Made by a program: the position numbers and the translations under genes
In this document: positions 1 to 6,150 of the stretch, one piece after another
Layout of the letters: each line of letters begins with the position of its first letter
Position numbering within the stretch: the first letter of the stretch is position 1
NCBI GenBank assembly: GCA_964478515.1
Contig: CAYZIL010000036.1
Location: 1 to 12,324, forward strand
Length of the DNA stretch: 12,324 nucleotides
Origin: HGM13233 sp964478515
GTDB lineage: Bacteria > Bacillota > Clostridia > Oscillospirales > Ruminococcaceae
Reading direction: 5' to 3'
Notes under the pieces: model-generated
Told to the model about the DNA's origin: nothing
The model's input: only the letters and a program-made list of their open reading frames with translations
Database searches by the model: none

Positions 1-141
1 CCGCTGAAAAGGCTGCAGCCGAAAAGGCCGCTGCTGAGAAGGCTGCCGCCGAAAAAGCCGCCGCTGAAAAGGCTGCAGCCGAAAAGGCCGCTGCTGAGAA
101 GGCTGCCGCCGAAAAGGCTGCTGCTAAAAAAGCTGCTGCCG
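1..141 (+). repeat. In-frame 15-bp tandem repeat with 60-bp higher-order period
   Basis: The DNA repeats a 15-bp unit encoding EKAAA. Bases 1-60 and 61-120 match at 58 of 60 positions (differences at 56/116 and 59/119), so four-unit blocks have duplicated as a whole. The array decays into AKKAAAD after about 125 and continues off the left edge, so copy number is unknown. The peptide, with Glu and Lys alternating on an Ala background, should form a rigid, charged alpha-helix. Confidence 0.9.
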
Positions 142-1214
142 ACGAAAACAACGTTGATAATAATGCCACTGCTGAGAATACAGGCGTTAACGAACGGCAA
201 GACGCAAAGACTCATGCGGAGTCGAATCGCCAGACTGACAATTCCCTGCCGGAAGTTGAGAAGACCGTCCGCCTTGACAGCAGCACCGACAAACCGGCCG
301 GCGTACAGAACGCTGTTTCTCCTGCCGCATCGACAGCTCCTGCCGCAGCGCAAATTAGCCGTCCTGCGCCCACCAACACTCGCACATACAGCGCGCCGCA
401 GCAGCAGGCAGCTTATGCGCCGCAGCAGCAGACGGCTTATACGCCGTACGGCGCGCCCGCCAAGTCGCCCGCTAAGAAGAAAGACAAGGGCTGGATATAT
501 GCGGTAGTTGCAATGTTCGTTGTTGCGCTCGCCGTCGGCGGCGTAATTATCGGCAATAAAGTAAAAATCAGCAACGACTACAAGGACGCGGTCTCGCTGA
601 TGAACCGCGGCGATTATTACAACGCTCAAATCGCCTTCAACGCGTTGGGTGATTTTGAAAACAGCATACAGTACAGCGCCGAATGTCAAAGCGAAATGGA
701 TTACGCGCAGGCGCTGAGTAATTACGAGTCAGGCAGCTACTACACCGCCTACAACGAATTTCTGGCACTCGGCGACTTTAAGGACAGCGCGGAGATGGCG
801 CTGCTGTGCGTGCAGGACTACCCGAGCGACGGCGTAATCTATTACAACAGCTCCTACACGTCAAATGACGTCACGTTTCAGATAGTCGAAAACTACAACT
901 CCGGCTGTGCCGAATATTTGAAGCTCTATTTGGAAGACGGCACGCTCGTCTGTTCAATCTTTGTCACCCCAAACAGCACCGTCAGCGTCGACGTCACCGC
1001 CGGCAACTACTACATTAACGAGGCCTGGGGCAGCGACTGGTTCGGCGAAGACGACATGTTCGGCGACACGGGCACCTACACCAGAATGGATTTCGGTACT
1101 GACGACAACATTTTCACCTTTGTGTCGGGACACCTCTACACGCTGACGCTGGACAGCGGCGACGGTGCGGGCGAAAGCGTCGGCAACACCGCCATTGACC
1201 AAAACTCGTTCTAA
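1..1214 (+). CDS. Membrane protein with EKAAA-repeat helix and TPR-like repeats, 5' end missing
   Basis: The frame (codons from position 3) is open from the window edge to the stop at 1212-1214, giving 403 visible residues; the ATG at 513 lies inside the membrane span and is not the start. In order: EKAAA pentapeptide repeats (about residues 1-46), a Pro/Gln/Ala-rich low-complexity linker (to about 155), a Lys-rich stop and one membrane helix from W164 to about residue 187, two TPR-like units with the pattern ALGDFxxS (about 192-270), and a beta-rich C-terminal region with Asn/Gly/Trp-rich motifs such as NEAWGSDWFGEDD. Clostridia carry many proteins of this plan, often with an N-terminal zinc ribbon; that part would lie outside the window. 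The likely topology is repeat arm in the cytoplasm and TPR/beta domain outside, inferred from the basic residues before the helix. Function is unknown; a cell-envelope scaffold or sensor role is a guess. Confidence 0.85.
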   Translation, partial: AEKAAAEKAAAEKAAAEKAAAEKAAAEKAAAEKAAAEKAAAKKAAADENNVDNNATAENTGVNERQDAKTHAESNRQTDNSLPEVEKTVRLDSSTDKPAGVQNAVSPAASTAPAAAQISRPAPTNTRTYSAPQQQAAYAPQQQTAYTPYGAPAKSPAKKKDKGWIYAVVAMFVVALAVGGVIIGNKVKISNDYKDAVSLMNRGDYYNAQIAFNALGDFENSIQYSAECQSEMDYAQALSNYESGSYYTAYNEFLALGDFKDSAEMALLCVQDYPSDGVIYYNSSYTSNDVTFQIVENYNSGCAEYLKLYLEDGTLVCSIFVTPNSTVSVDVTAGNYYINEAWGSDWFGEDDMFGDTGTYTRMDFGTDDNIFTFVSGHLYTLTLDSGDGAGESVGNTAIDQNSF

Positions 1215-1281
1215 ACGCCCGTATTGCATTGACGTGCGTGGTTTTGCACTGTCGGTAATAAGCGCAATATGAACTGTCAAT

Positions 1282-1322
1282 AAAAGCGACTCTATCCTCA
1301 CTTGGGATAGAGCCGCTTTTTT
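1282..1322. terminator. Bidirectional intrinsic terminator between convergent genes
   Basis: CTCTATCC (1290-1297) pairs with GGATAGAG (1305-1312) around a 7-nt loop. After one A/C mismatch the stem extends with AAAAGCG (1282-1288) against CGCTTTT (1314-1320), giving a U-tract on plus and, through the A-run at 1282-1285, on minus. It sits between the stops of the two flanking convergent genes. Confidence 0.9.
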
Positions 1323-1361
1323 GTTTGTCTTCTGCTTTATTTTAACTGGGTTCGGCAGCGG

Positions 1362-1832
1362 TTATTTTTCCTCACCGTCGTCCTTTTTTTCAGCGTCGCG
1401 CAGCGATTCGGGCAGCATGTTGCCGGCGTCAAAGGCGCCCGGGGCCGCACTCACTGCCGGCGCGACCGTTTTAGGCGCGTTTTTTTGTGCTTTGAGGTTT
1501 TTCAGCGCGCCCCATGCGTAACCGGCGGCGAGCAGCAAACCCGGCACCGCATTGGCCACGCTGTCAAACATAAAAATGCGCACGACCTCAATTATTACCA
1601 GCACACCGTCCAAAAACAACAGCAGATTGGCCTTATCGTTCATATTGCGCATAATCAGGCCGAAAATAGCCACACAGAGAATTACTATAGTCTTGACTAT
1701 TACAAGATAGCCCACCGAGGCAAGCATCCCCTGCGATCTCAAATAAACTATTCCGATCCAGGAAACGGCCGTCCATGCGAGCAGTAAAATGCTGAAAATC
1801 TTTATAAGCTTTTCGCCGGGTGATCTGTCCAT
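1362..1832 (-). CDS. Small four-span membrane protein, function unknown
   Basis: A 156-residue protein starting MDRSPGEKL. I chose the ATG at 1832 because GGAGGG lies 4 nt upstream (1837-1842 on plus), whereas the longer in-frame ATG at 1886 falls in the -35 box of a strong promoter and would not be transcribed. Four hydrophobic segments are visible at about residues 11-31, 37-61, 68-88 and 91-110, followed by a soluble tail of about 45 residues that is first Ala/Pro-rich and then acidic and Lys-rich (DAEKKDDGEEK). The tail follows the fourth span, so both ends should face the cytoplasm. No family, catalytic motif or transporter signature is recognisable. It has its own promoter and terminator and no operon partner, so context does not suggest a role. 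Confidence 0.8.
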   Translation of the reverse strand: MDRSPGEKLIKIFSILLLAWTAVSWIGIVYLRSQGMLASVGYLVIVKTIVILCVAIFGLIMRNMNDKANLLLFLDGVLVIIEVVRIFMFDSVANAVPGLLLAAGYAWGALKNLKAQKNAPKTVAPAVSAAPGAFDAGNMLPESLRDAEKKDDGEEK

Positions 1833-1858
1833 AACGCCCTCCATATTTTGTTGTAACG

Positions 1859-1886
1859 ATTTTATCATAATCCGCGCGCTTGTCAA
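1859..1886 (-). promoter_or_regulatory. Sigma-A promoter of the four-span membrane protein
   Basis: Read on minus: TTGACA (1886-1881), a 16-bp spacer, TAAAAT (1864-1859), with TGA just before the -10 (extended -10). Transcription would start near 1852 and give a leader of about 20 nt, which fixes the downstream start codon. Confidence 0.8.
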
Positions 1887-2011
1887 CCTGAGCGCAAGCG
1901 AAGGTCATCGCCATATTGTAATTTTGTATGTCAAATTATTCATTTATTTGGAGCAATAGCCGATTATTTTCGTAATATTTCATGATTTATGAAATTTATA
2001 TGGATTTTTAC

Positions 2012-2039
2012 TTGCATTTCAGCAAAAATCAATTATTAT
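2012..2039 (+). promoter_or_regulatory. Probable promoter of ilvE
   Basis: TTGCAT (2012-2017), 16-bp spacer, TATTAT (2034-2039) in an AT-rich stretch. The leader to the ATG at 2077 would be only about 30 nt, too short for a T-box or peptide-leader attenuator, so amino-acid-responsive attenuation is not supported here. The rest of 1887-2076 shows no gene. Confidence 0.6.
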
Positions 2040-2076
2040 TGTAAACAAGCTGAAATGAGAAAGAGGCGGATATATT

Positions 2077-3141
2077 ATGAAGATTATTACCCAGCACCCG
2101 AAAATTGCGCGCACACCGCCCGCCGCCGGCGAGCCGCTGCCCTTCGGCAGAATATTTGCCGAGTACATGTTTGTGATGGATTTTGCCGACGGCAGCTGGC
2201 AGGACGCCAAGCTAATGCCCTTTGGGCAAATAGAGTTGTCCCCGGCAGCTACCGTTTTTCACTACGCCCAGGAGGTATTCGAAGGTCTGAAGGCCTACCG
2301 CACGGATGACGGTCAAATTGTCCTGTTCCGGCCGCAGATGAACGCGGCGCGCGCCGCTGCCAGCTGTAGCCGGTTGTGCATGCCGCCGCTGAGCGAGGCG
2401 GATTTCATTCTGGCGCTGGACGAGACCGTAAAAGCCAACGCGCAGTGGATTCCGCACGGCGAGGGCGAGTCGCTGTACCTGCGCCCGTTCATGATAGGCA
2501 CCGACGCGGCTTTGGGCGTGCACCCCGCCGAAAATTATCGCTTTATGATAATTGCCTGCCCCGTCGGCAGCTACTACAAAAACGGCTTGCAGCCGGCGTC
2601 AATTTATATAGAGAGCGACTCCGTGCGCGCCGTGCGCGGCGGCACCGGCGAGGCCAAGACCGGCGGCAATTACGCAGCCAGTCTGCAAGCGGGCGACCGC
2701 GCCGCCAAAAACGGTTACGACCAGGTACTTTGGCTCGACGGCGTTGATCGCCGCTATATTGAAGAAGTCGGCGCCATGAACATCTTTTTTGTAATAGACG
2801 GCACTGTGGTTACGCCGAGCCTGTCCGGCAGCATATTGCACGGCGTCACCCGCGACAGCTGCCTTAAGCTGTGCGAAAAATTCGGCATTCCCTGCTGCGA
2901 GCGGCGCATTACCGCCGCCGAACTGTACGACGCCGCGCGCAGCGGCGCGCTCAGCGAGGCGTTCGGCTGCGGCACGGCGGCGGTAATATCCCCCATCGGT
3001 GCGTTTGGTTTCGGCGCTGAGCGTCTTAACGTCGGCAACGGCGGCATCGGTCCGCTGACGCGGCGCTTTTACGACGCACTTTGCGACATCCAGCGCGGCC
3101 GCGCATCTGCACCCGCGGGTTGGCTGCACGAGGTACGCTGA
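2077..3141 (+). CDS. ilvE: Branched-chain amino acid aminotransferase
   Basis: Fold-type IV PLP enzyme that reversibly moves the amino group between glutamate and the 2-oxo acids of leucine, isoleucine and valine: the last step of their synthesis and first of their breakdown, in the cytoplasm. The 354 residues match the eukaryote-like BCAT group in length. Visible landmarks: YAQEVFEGLKAYR (63-75), the Schiff-base lysine K194 in AKTGGNYAAS, the EEVGAMNIFFV block (229-239), the GSILHGVTRDS block (251-261), and the cofactor-phosphate loop GCGTAAVISPI (297-307). The redox CXXC of human BCATs is absent at the equivalent place. The start has a GAGGCGG ribosome site at 2063-2069. It is transcribed alone; no ilv or leu neighbour is present. 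Overlap with D-amino-acid or aromatic substrates cannot be excluded from sequence. Confidence 0.95.
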   Translation: MKIITQHPKIARTPPAAGEPLPFGRIFAEYMFVMDFADGSWQDAKLMPFGQIELSPAATVFHYAQEVFEGLKAYRTDDGQIVLFRPQMNAARAAASCSRLCMPPLSEADFILALDETVKANAQWIPHGEGESLYLRPFMIGTDAALGVHPAENYRFMIIACPVGSYYKNGLQPASIYIESDSVRAVRGGTGEAKTGGNYAASLQAGDRAAKNGYDQVLWLDGVDRRYIEEVGAMNIFFVIDGTVVTPSLSGSILHGVTRDSCLKLCEKFGIPCCERRITAAELYDAARSGALSEAFGCGTAAVISPIGAFGFGAERLNVGNGGIGPLTRRFYDALCDIQRGRASAPAGWLHEVR

Positions 3142-3193
3142 GCAGGCGCCTGGTCCGGATTTATTTCGTTTTCCACATTTTTTGTTATCCTCC

Positions 3194-3238
3194 AAAAATA
3201 CTTGCAGCCCGCCGCAATTTGCGGCGGGCTGCAAGTAT
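3194..3238 (-). terminator. Intrinsic terminator of the GT-VOC operon, also closing ilvE
   Basis: A 19-bp perfect stem (3198-3216 with 3220-3238) with a 3-nt loop. On minus it is followed by five U (plus A-run 3194-3198), so it mainly ends the minus-strand operon. On plus there is no U-tract after the stem, but the hairpin lies just after ilvE and may still protect its 3' end. Confidence 0.85.
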
Positions 3239-3252
3239 ATAAGGTTTATAGT

Positions 3253-3639
3253 CTAAACGGTTATCTCTACTCTGACTGAGTCCGGGTCGGCCACACAGCT
3301 CTCGTAATAACCGTCGCCGGTGCGGCGCGGCGCGCTGTAAACGTCATAGCCGGCGGCGGCTATTTGCCGGGTCAATTCGTCAACGGCGCTCTCGCTGCCA
3401 ACGCGGAACGCGAGGTGCGCAAGGCCAAAAGCCGGTGCCGGCGGCGCGGCTTTCGGTAACTGCGCAAGCGACATTATCTCCAGCCGCGCGCCGCTTTCAA
3501 AGCTGAGAAAGTAACTGGAAAAGCCTTTAGCGGCATTTTCGTAGCGCGCACCGCTGCGCGCACCGAAAAAGCGCGCGTAATATTCGCGCGAGCGCTCAAT
3601 GTCGGCGCAATACAGCGCCAGGTGCTCTATCGCGGCCAT
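3253..3639 (-). CDS. VOC-fold protein, glyoxalase I / YaeR-like
   Basis: A 128-residue single-module vicinal oxygen chelate protein with two beta-alpha-beta-beta-beta halves. The four putative metal ligands are H6 (IEHLAL), E54 (RLEIM), H75 (LAHLAF) and E125 (VRVEITV), nearly the same spacing as H5/E56/H74/E122 of E. coli glyoxalase I, so divalent metal binding is likely. Length and the ADPDSVRVEI ending also fit the uncharacterised YaeR/YwkD-type VOC proteins. The substrate cannot be read from sequence: methylglyoxal-glutathione is doubtful because most Clostridia lack glutathione, so another thiol adduct or small molecule is possible. The ATG lies 2 nt past the stop of the upstream glycosyltransferase, and its ribosome site GAGAGGAG is inside that gene's last codons, so the two are translationally coupled. 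Confidence 0.85.
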   Translation of the reverse strand: MAAIEHLALYCADIERSREYYARFFGARSGARYENAAKGFSSYFLSFESGARLEIMSLAQLPKAAPPAPAFGLAHLAFRVGSESAVDELTRQIAAAGYDVYSAPRRTGDGYYESCVADPDSVRVEITV

Positions 3640-3641
3640 GT

Positions 3642-4844
3642 CTACTCCTCTCTCGCTGCCGGCAGGCTGAGCAGGTGCTTTTTCTTCAACTGGTCTTTGG
3701 GCAGCGCCGCCAGCTTTTCGTAACGACCTATGACTGAATCCATCACCGTAGACCAGGGTATTGGGATGGTGACGCGGGCGTTCTGCCCCATTTCACGCAA
3801 GCGGGCACGGTCGGAAATCCCGCGCTTAATTACGCGGTAGAGCGACTCGCAGTCGTCCTCGCAGACCAGACCGTTGACGCCGTCGCTGATGCATTCCGCC
3901 GGCGCGCTGCCGCGCACGACAACAGAGGGCGTCAACATCACCGCCGCTTCGCGCACCACCAGACCGGCAGTATCGTACAGCGACGGGAACACGAACAGAT
4001 CGCTGGCGCCGTATATGCCGCAAAGCAGCGACATGTCGCGCACGTGGCCGCAAAAAACGCAGTTGTCGGCAATTCCGGACTGCTGCGCCGTCTGTTTTAT
4101 TGCCGCCGCGTCCTGGCCCTGTCCGGCAAAGACAAGGCGGAATTTTATTCCGTCGTTTTTTAGCAATACCGCCGCTTCAAGAATGCGGCGAATGTTCTTT
4201 TTCCAGTCCATTTGACCGACGTAGAGCAGCGTCGGCTCGTCGCCGATTTTATACTCGCGGCGGGCGCGCTCAATGTCCTTGTCCTCTATAACGCGCAAGT
4301 CGGTGCCGTTGGGCACGACGCTTATTTTTCCGGTGTAACCGTAGGATTCCAGTGTTTCGGCGGCGTCGTAGCTCACCGTCCAAACGGCGTCGCACTGCTC
4401 GTAAAACTCGGCGACAAAACGCGCCCCCAGCGTGGCAATGCTCTCACTTTTAGTCACGCGAAAAAAATCCTCGTAATACTTTGAGTGAAAAGTGCCCACC
4501 AGCGGCACATCGTGCTTTTTGGCCAGACGAATAGCCTCCTGCCCGACTATGCCGGGGTTGTGGACGTGGATAATGTCAAAGGGTATTTGGTTTACGCGCA
4601 GGTGGTAGTGAGAGTCAAGATTTGTCACTCCGGCGCGATAGTGATACGCTTTCGAAAGCGATATGCTCAAATAGTCCACAATTTCAAAGGGATATTTGCC
4701 GCGGTACCCGGCGTCGGTCAGCGGGCAAATAACATAGCACTCGTTGTCGGTCTTGCCAATGTAGTCGGCATAGTTGTAAACCACTCGGCCGACGCCGTCG
4801 ACTATCGGCAAAAACGAGTCGGAACATTCGGCAATTTTCAGCAT
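3642..4844 (-). CDS. GT4-family glycosyltransferase
   Basis: A 400-residue GT-B retaining glycosyltransferase that should transfer a sugar from an NDP-sugar to a lipid or glycan at the inner membrane face. N-terminal acceptor domain: FLPIVDGVGRVVYNYAD (11-27), HVHNPG (93-98), GTFHSKYYEDF (117-127). C-terminal donor domain: VPNGTDLR (177-184), LLYVGQMDWKKNI (206-218), and the nucleotide-sugar E-x7-E motif in the form D291-TAGLVVR-E299. The overall pattern resembles diacylglycerol glucosyltransferases and other glycolipid or capsule enzymes of Firmicutes; the acceptor is not known. No signal peptide or membrane span is seen, and the Lys-rich C-terminus (387-390) could help membrane contact. The start is supported by GGAGGA 3 nt upstream (4848-4853 on plus). 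It is the first gene of a two-gene operon with the VOC protein. Confidence 0.9.
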   Translation of the reverse strand: MLKIAECSDSFLPIVDGVGRVVYNYADYIGKTDNECYVICPLTDAGYRGKYPFEIVDYLSISLSKAYHYRAGVTNLDSHYHLRVNQIPFDIIHVHNPGIVGQEAIRLAKKHDVPLVGTFHSKYYEDFFRVTKSESIATLGARFVAEFYEQCDAVWTVSYDAAETLESYGYTGKISVVPNGTDLRVIEDKDIERARREYKIGDEPTLLYVGQMDWKKNIRRILEAAVLLKNDGIKFRLVFAGQGQDAAAIKQTAQQSGIADNCVFCGHVRDMSLLCGIYGASDLFVFPSLYDTAGLVVREAAVMLTPSVVVRGSAPAECISDGVNGLVCEDDCESLYRVIKRGISDRARLREMGQNARVTIPIPWSTVMDSVIGRYEKLAALPKDQLKKKHLLSLPAAREE

Positions 4845-4990
4845 GATTCCTCCGTCATTTATTCTAAATGCGTCAGCGCCGCAAACGTGCTTTGCGGGTA
4901 ACGCCTCACGAGCCGCCGGCGCTGTTAAACGGCGCCGGATGAGCGCCCGGCATACTTCGGCAAATGGTGCTGCCGGCGCGGCTATATTGT
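4845..4990 (-). promoter_or_regulatory. Long structured 5' leader of the GT-VOC operon
   Basis: If transcription starts about 7 nt after the -10 at 5002-4997, the leader is about 145 nt with no gene. It holds two clear hairpins: CCGCAAA/TTTGCGG (4879-4885 with 4891-4897, extended by GCGT/ACGC at 4870-4873 and 4901-4904), and CCGGCGC/GCGCCGG (4916-4922 with 4932-4938). Neither is followed by a U-tract and I see no long match to the ribosome site. I do not recognise a known riboswitch class. Confidence 0.45.
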
Positions 4991-4996
4991 AAATTG

Positions 4997-5005
4997 ATTA
5001 TACCA
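4997..5005 (-). promoter_or_regulatory. Extended -10 promoter of the GT-VOC operon
   Basis: On minus the sequence reads TGG then a perfect TATAAT (5002-4997). No good -35 is visible 16-18 bp upstream, so it would act as an extended -10 promoter. It is the best candidate upstream of the glycosyltransferase. Confidence 0.6.
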
Positions 5006-5048
5006 TAACGCCACTGCCGCTGCAGCGTATTTTTTTGTCTGTACGCTA

Positions 5049-5077
5049 TTGCATAATTTGCCGGGAAATGTTATTAT
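5049..5077 (+). promoter_or_regulatory. Promoter of the tRNA-His/tRNA-Gln unit
   Basis: TTGCAT (5049-5054), 17-bp spacer, TATTAT (5072-5077). It ends about 20 nt before the first tRNA, as expected for a stable-RNA transcript. Confidence 0.75.
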
Positions 5078-5097
5078 ATTATCCGCGTGATTTACAT

Positions 5098-5175
5098 GGT
5101 GGATGTAGCTCAGTAGGTTAGAGTACCAGGTTGTGGCCCTGGGGGTCGTGGGTTCGAATCCCATCATCCACCCCA
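5098..5175 (+). tRNA. tRNA-His (GTG)
   Basis: Full cloverleaf: acceptor GTGGATG (5099-5105) with CATCCAC (5165-5171), D-stem GCTC/GAGT, anticodon stem CCAGG/CCTGG with loop TTGTGGC (anticodon GTG at 5133-5135), T-arm GTGGG-TTCGAAT-CCCAT. The extra G at -1, the identity element for histidyl-tRNA synthetase, is encoded at 5098 and pairs with C73 (5172). CCA is encoded (5173-5175). Confidence 0.97.
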
Positions 5176-5244
5176 CAAATGCCCGTCGCACAGCGGGCCA
5201 GCACAACGGCGGCGCAGAGAGAATATCCCTGCGCCCAAATATTT

Positions 5245-5319
5245 TGGGCTGTCGCCAAGGGGTAAGGCAACAGACTTTGACTCTGTCATCCGCTGGTTCA
5301 AATCCAGCCAGCCCAGCCA
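5245..5319 (+). tRNA. tRNA-Gln (TTG)
   Basis: Acceptor TGGGCTG (5245-5251) with CAGCCCA (5309-5315), short D-stem GCC/GGC, anticodon stem ACAGA/TCTGT with loop CTTTGAC (anticodon TTG at 5277-5279), T-arm GCTGG-TTCAAAT-CCAGC, discriminator G at 5316, encoded CCA at 5317-5319. The first pair is U1-A72, as usual for bacterial tRNA-Gln. A 69-nt spacer separates it from tRNA-His; both are probably processed from one transcript. Confidence 0.97.
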
Positions 5320-5320
5320 T

Positions 5321-5357
5321 AACCGCCACAAACGCAAAGCGTTTGTGGCGGTTTTTT
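5321..5357 (+). terminator. Intrinsic terminator of the tRNA unit
   Basis: Perfect 15-bp stem, AACCGCCACAAACGC (5321-5335) with its complement (5339-5353), AAA loop, and a run of T at 5352-5357. It starts 2 nt after the tRNA-Gln CCA. Confidence 0.95.
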
Positions 5358-5362
5358 CTGCC

Positions 5363-5390
5363 TTGACAGTTTCTTTGCGCGCGGTAAAAT
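5363..5390 (+). promoter_or_regulatory. Sigma-A promoter of yjdF
   Basis: Consensus TTGACA (5363-5368), 16-bp spacer, TAAAAT (5385-5390). The start point should fall at about 5394-5397, directly at the 5' end of the structured leader. Confidence 0.85.
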
Positions 5391-5393
5391 ACA

Positions 5394-5497
5394 GCGAAGA
5401 AAAAAACACGTCCCGGTCGGTAGTCCGGGGACAGCGCGCCGCGCTGTTAAGTAACCTGCCTCCTTGGTTGTCCGTTCTTCGCGCGTTTTTTAAGGAG
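5394..5497 (+). ncRNA. Candidate yjdF (azaaromatic) riboswitch with anti-Shine-Dalgarno segment
   Basis: The leader of yjdF folds by eye into a closing helix GCGAAGAA (5394-5401) with TTCTTCGC (5474-5481), a hairpin GTCCCGG (5409-5415) with CCGGGGAC (5424-5431, one bulged G), and a hairpin ACAGCGC (5430-5436) with GCGCTGT (5440-5446). The last two share the AC at 5430-5431, so they compete or stack there. CCTCCTT (5458-5464) is perfectly complementary to the ribosome site AAGGAGG (5491-5497), so translation can be masked. GGACA (5428-5432) can also pair with TGTCC (5468-5472). The yjdF RNA motif is known to precede yjdF genes and to bind azaaromatic compounds; assignment here rests on gene context and this structure, not on a covariance-model score. 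Confidence 0.75.
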
Positions 5498-5505
5498 GAA
5501 GACAT

Positions 5506-5925
5506 ATGTCCCGTATTGTTTGCGCCTTGAGCATCCTGTTCGACGCTCCTTTTTACATCGGTTTGTCCGAGCAAAACTGCGACGGCGTCTACGAGGTCTG
5601 TCGGATAATTTTCGGCGCCGAGCCGAAGGATTACGAGGTTTTCGAATTTTTGCTCGGCAACTGGACACGGCTGAAATTCAGCCCGGTAGTTAAATCTCAA
5701 GCCGAAATTTCGCGTCAGCTGAACCCGAAACGCATGCAGCGCGCCGTCAGCCGCCAGCTGCAGCAGACCTCTGTGAGCACCAAAGCTCAACAGGCGCTCA
5801 AATTGCAGCAGGAGCAAAACAAGCTTGAGCGCAAAACCTGCTCGCGCGCTCAGCGCGAGGCCGACGAGAAACGCCGCTATGCGCTGCGCGCCAATAAGCG
5901 CCGCGAAAAGCACCGCGGTCATTGA
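5506..5925 (+). CDS. yjdF: YjdF family protein (DUF2992)
   Basis: A 139-residue cytoplasmic protein that keeps the family core: an N-terminal beta-rich part ending in FGAEPKDYEVFEFLL (36-50), the RLKFSP turn (55-60), NPKRMQRAVSRQ (73-84), and the signature STKAQQALKLQQEQ (91-104), followed by a very basic helical tail ending EKHRGH. The biochemical role of YjdF is not established; because the yjdF riboswitch senses toxic azaaromatics, a part in handling such compounds is the usual proposal. The ATG at 5506 has AAGGAGG 8 nt upstream, and that site is complementary to the leader at 5458-5464, so expression is probably controlled at translation initiation. It is a single-gene unit with its own promoter and terminator, lying between the tRNA pair and the amidohydrolase gene. 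Confidence 0.93.
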   Translation: MSRIVCALSILFDAPFYIGLSEQNCDGVYEVCRIIFGAEPKDYEVFEFLLGNWTRLKFSPVVKSQAEISRQLNPKRMQRAVSRQLQQTSVSTKAQQALKLQQEQNKLERKTCSRAQREADEKRRYALRANKRREKHRGH

Positions 5926-5941
5926 TTCGTCTGCACGCCGG

Positions 5942-5989
5942 CGGCGTCTTCTCTTCCCTTTTTGGGGCGGGAGAACGCCGTTTTTTTTT
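5942..5989 (+). terminator. Intrinsic terminator of yjdF
   Basis: CGGCG (5942-5946) pairs with CGCCG (5976-5980), and after a TC bulge TTCTC (5949-5953) pairs with GAGAA (5971-5975); nine T follow (5981-5989). The stretch 5990-6090 after it shows no gene. Confidence 0.85.
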
Positions 5990-6090
5990 GCTTTATTCTG
6001 AAGACGGCGCCCAATTGCGCCCCTTGCCGTTTGCGTGCCAAACGTCTGCTTTACACAAAATATTGCGCGCTGATTTGTGCAGCTTGGATA

Positions 6091-6118
6091 TTGCGTCAAA
6101 ACGCGGTGGTGGTATACT
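6091..6118 (+). promoter_or_regulatory. Probable promoter of the amidohydrolase gene
   Basis: TTGCGT (6091-6096), 16-bp spacer, TATACT (6113-6118) preceded by TGG (extended -10). A second TATACT at 6133-6138 makes a direct repeat but falls too close to the ribosome site to act as promoter. The position rules out the longer in-frame start upstream of 6090. Confidence 0.6.
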
Positions 6119-6150
6119 TATTCTATAAAATGTATACTAAGGAGCTAAAA

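Noticed and set aside
1..141. Tandem repeats as a possible CRISPR array
   Set aside because: Units are contiguous 15-bp coding repeats with no spacers and stay in frame with a membrane protein.
154..507. Arg-rich plus frame overlapping the first gene
   Set aside because: Out-of-frame shadow of the Pro/Gln/Ala-rich linker.
2040..2076. T-box or leader-peptide attenuator before ilvE
   Set aside because: Only about 30 nt separate the likely start point from the ATG; no T-box core or terminator is present.
5176..5244. ACAGCGGGCC in the tRNA spacer as a third copy of the dispersed element
   Set aside because: Only this short hairpin-forming block matches; none of the other blocks is present around it.
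5164..6099. Minus-strand open frame of about 310 codons across the tRNA genes and yjdF
   Set aside because: Runs antisense through two tRNAs, terminators and a well-supported gene; a shadow.
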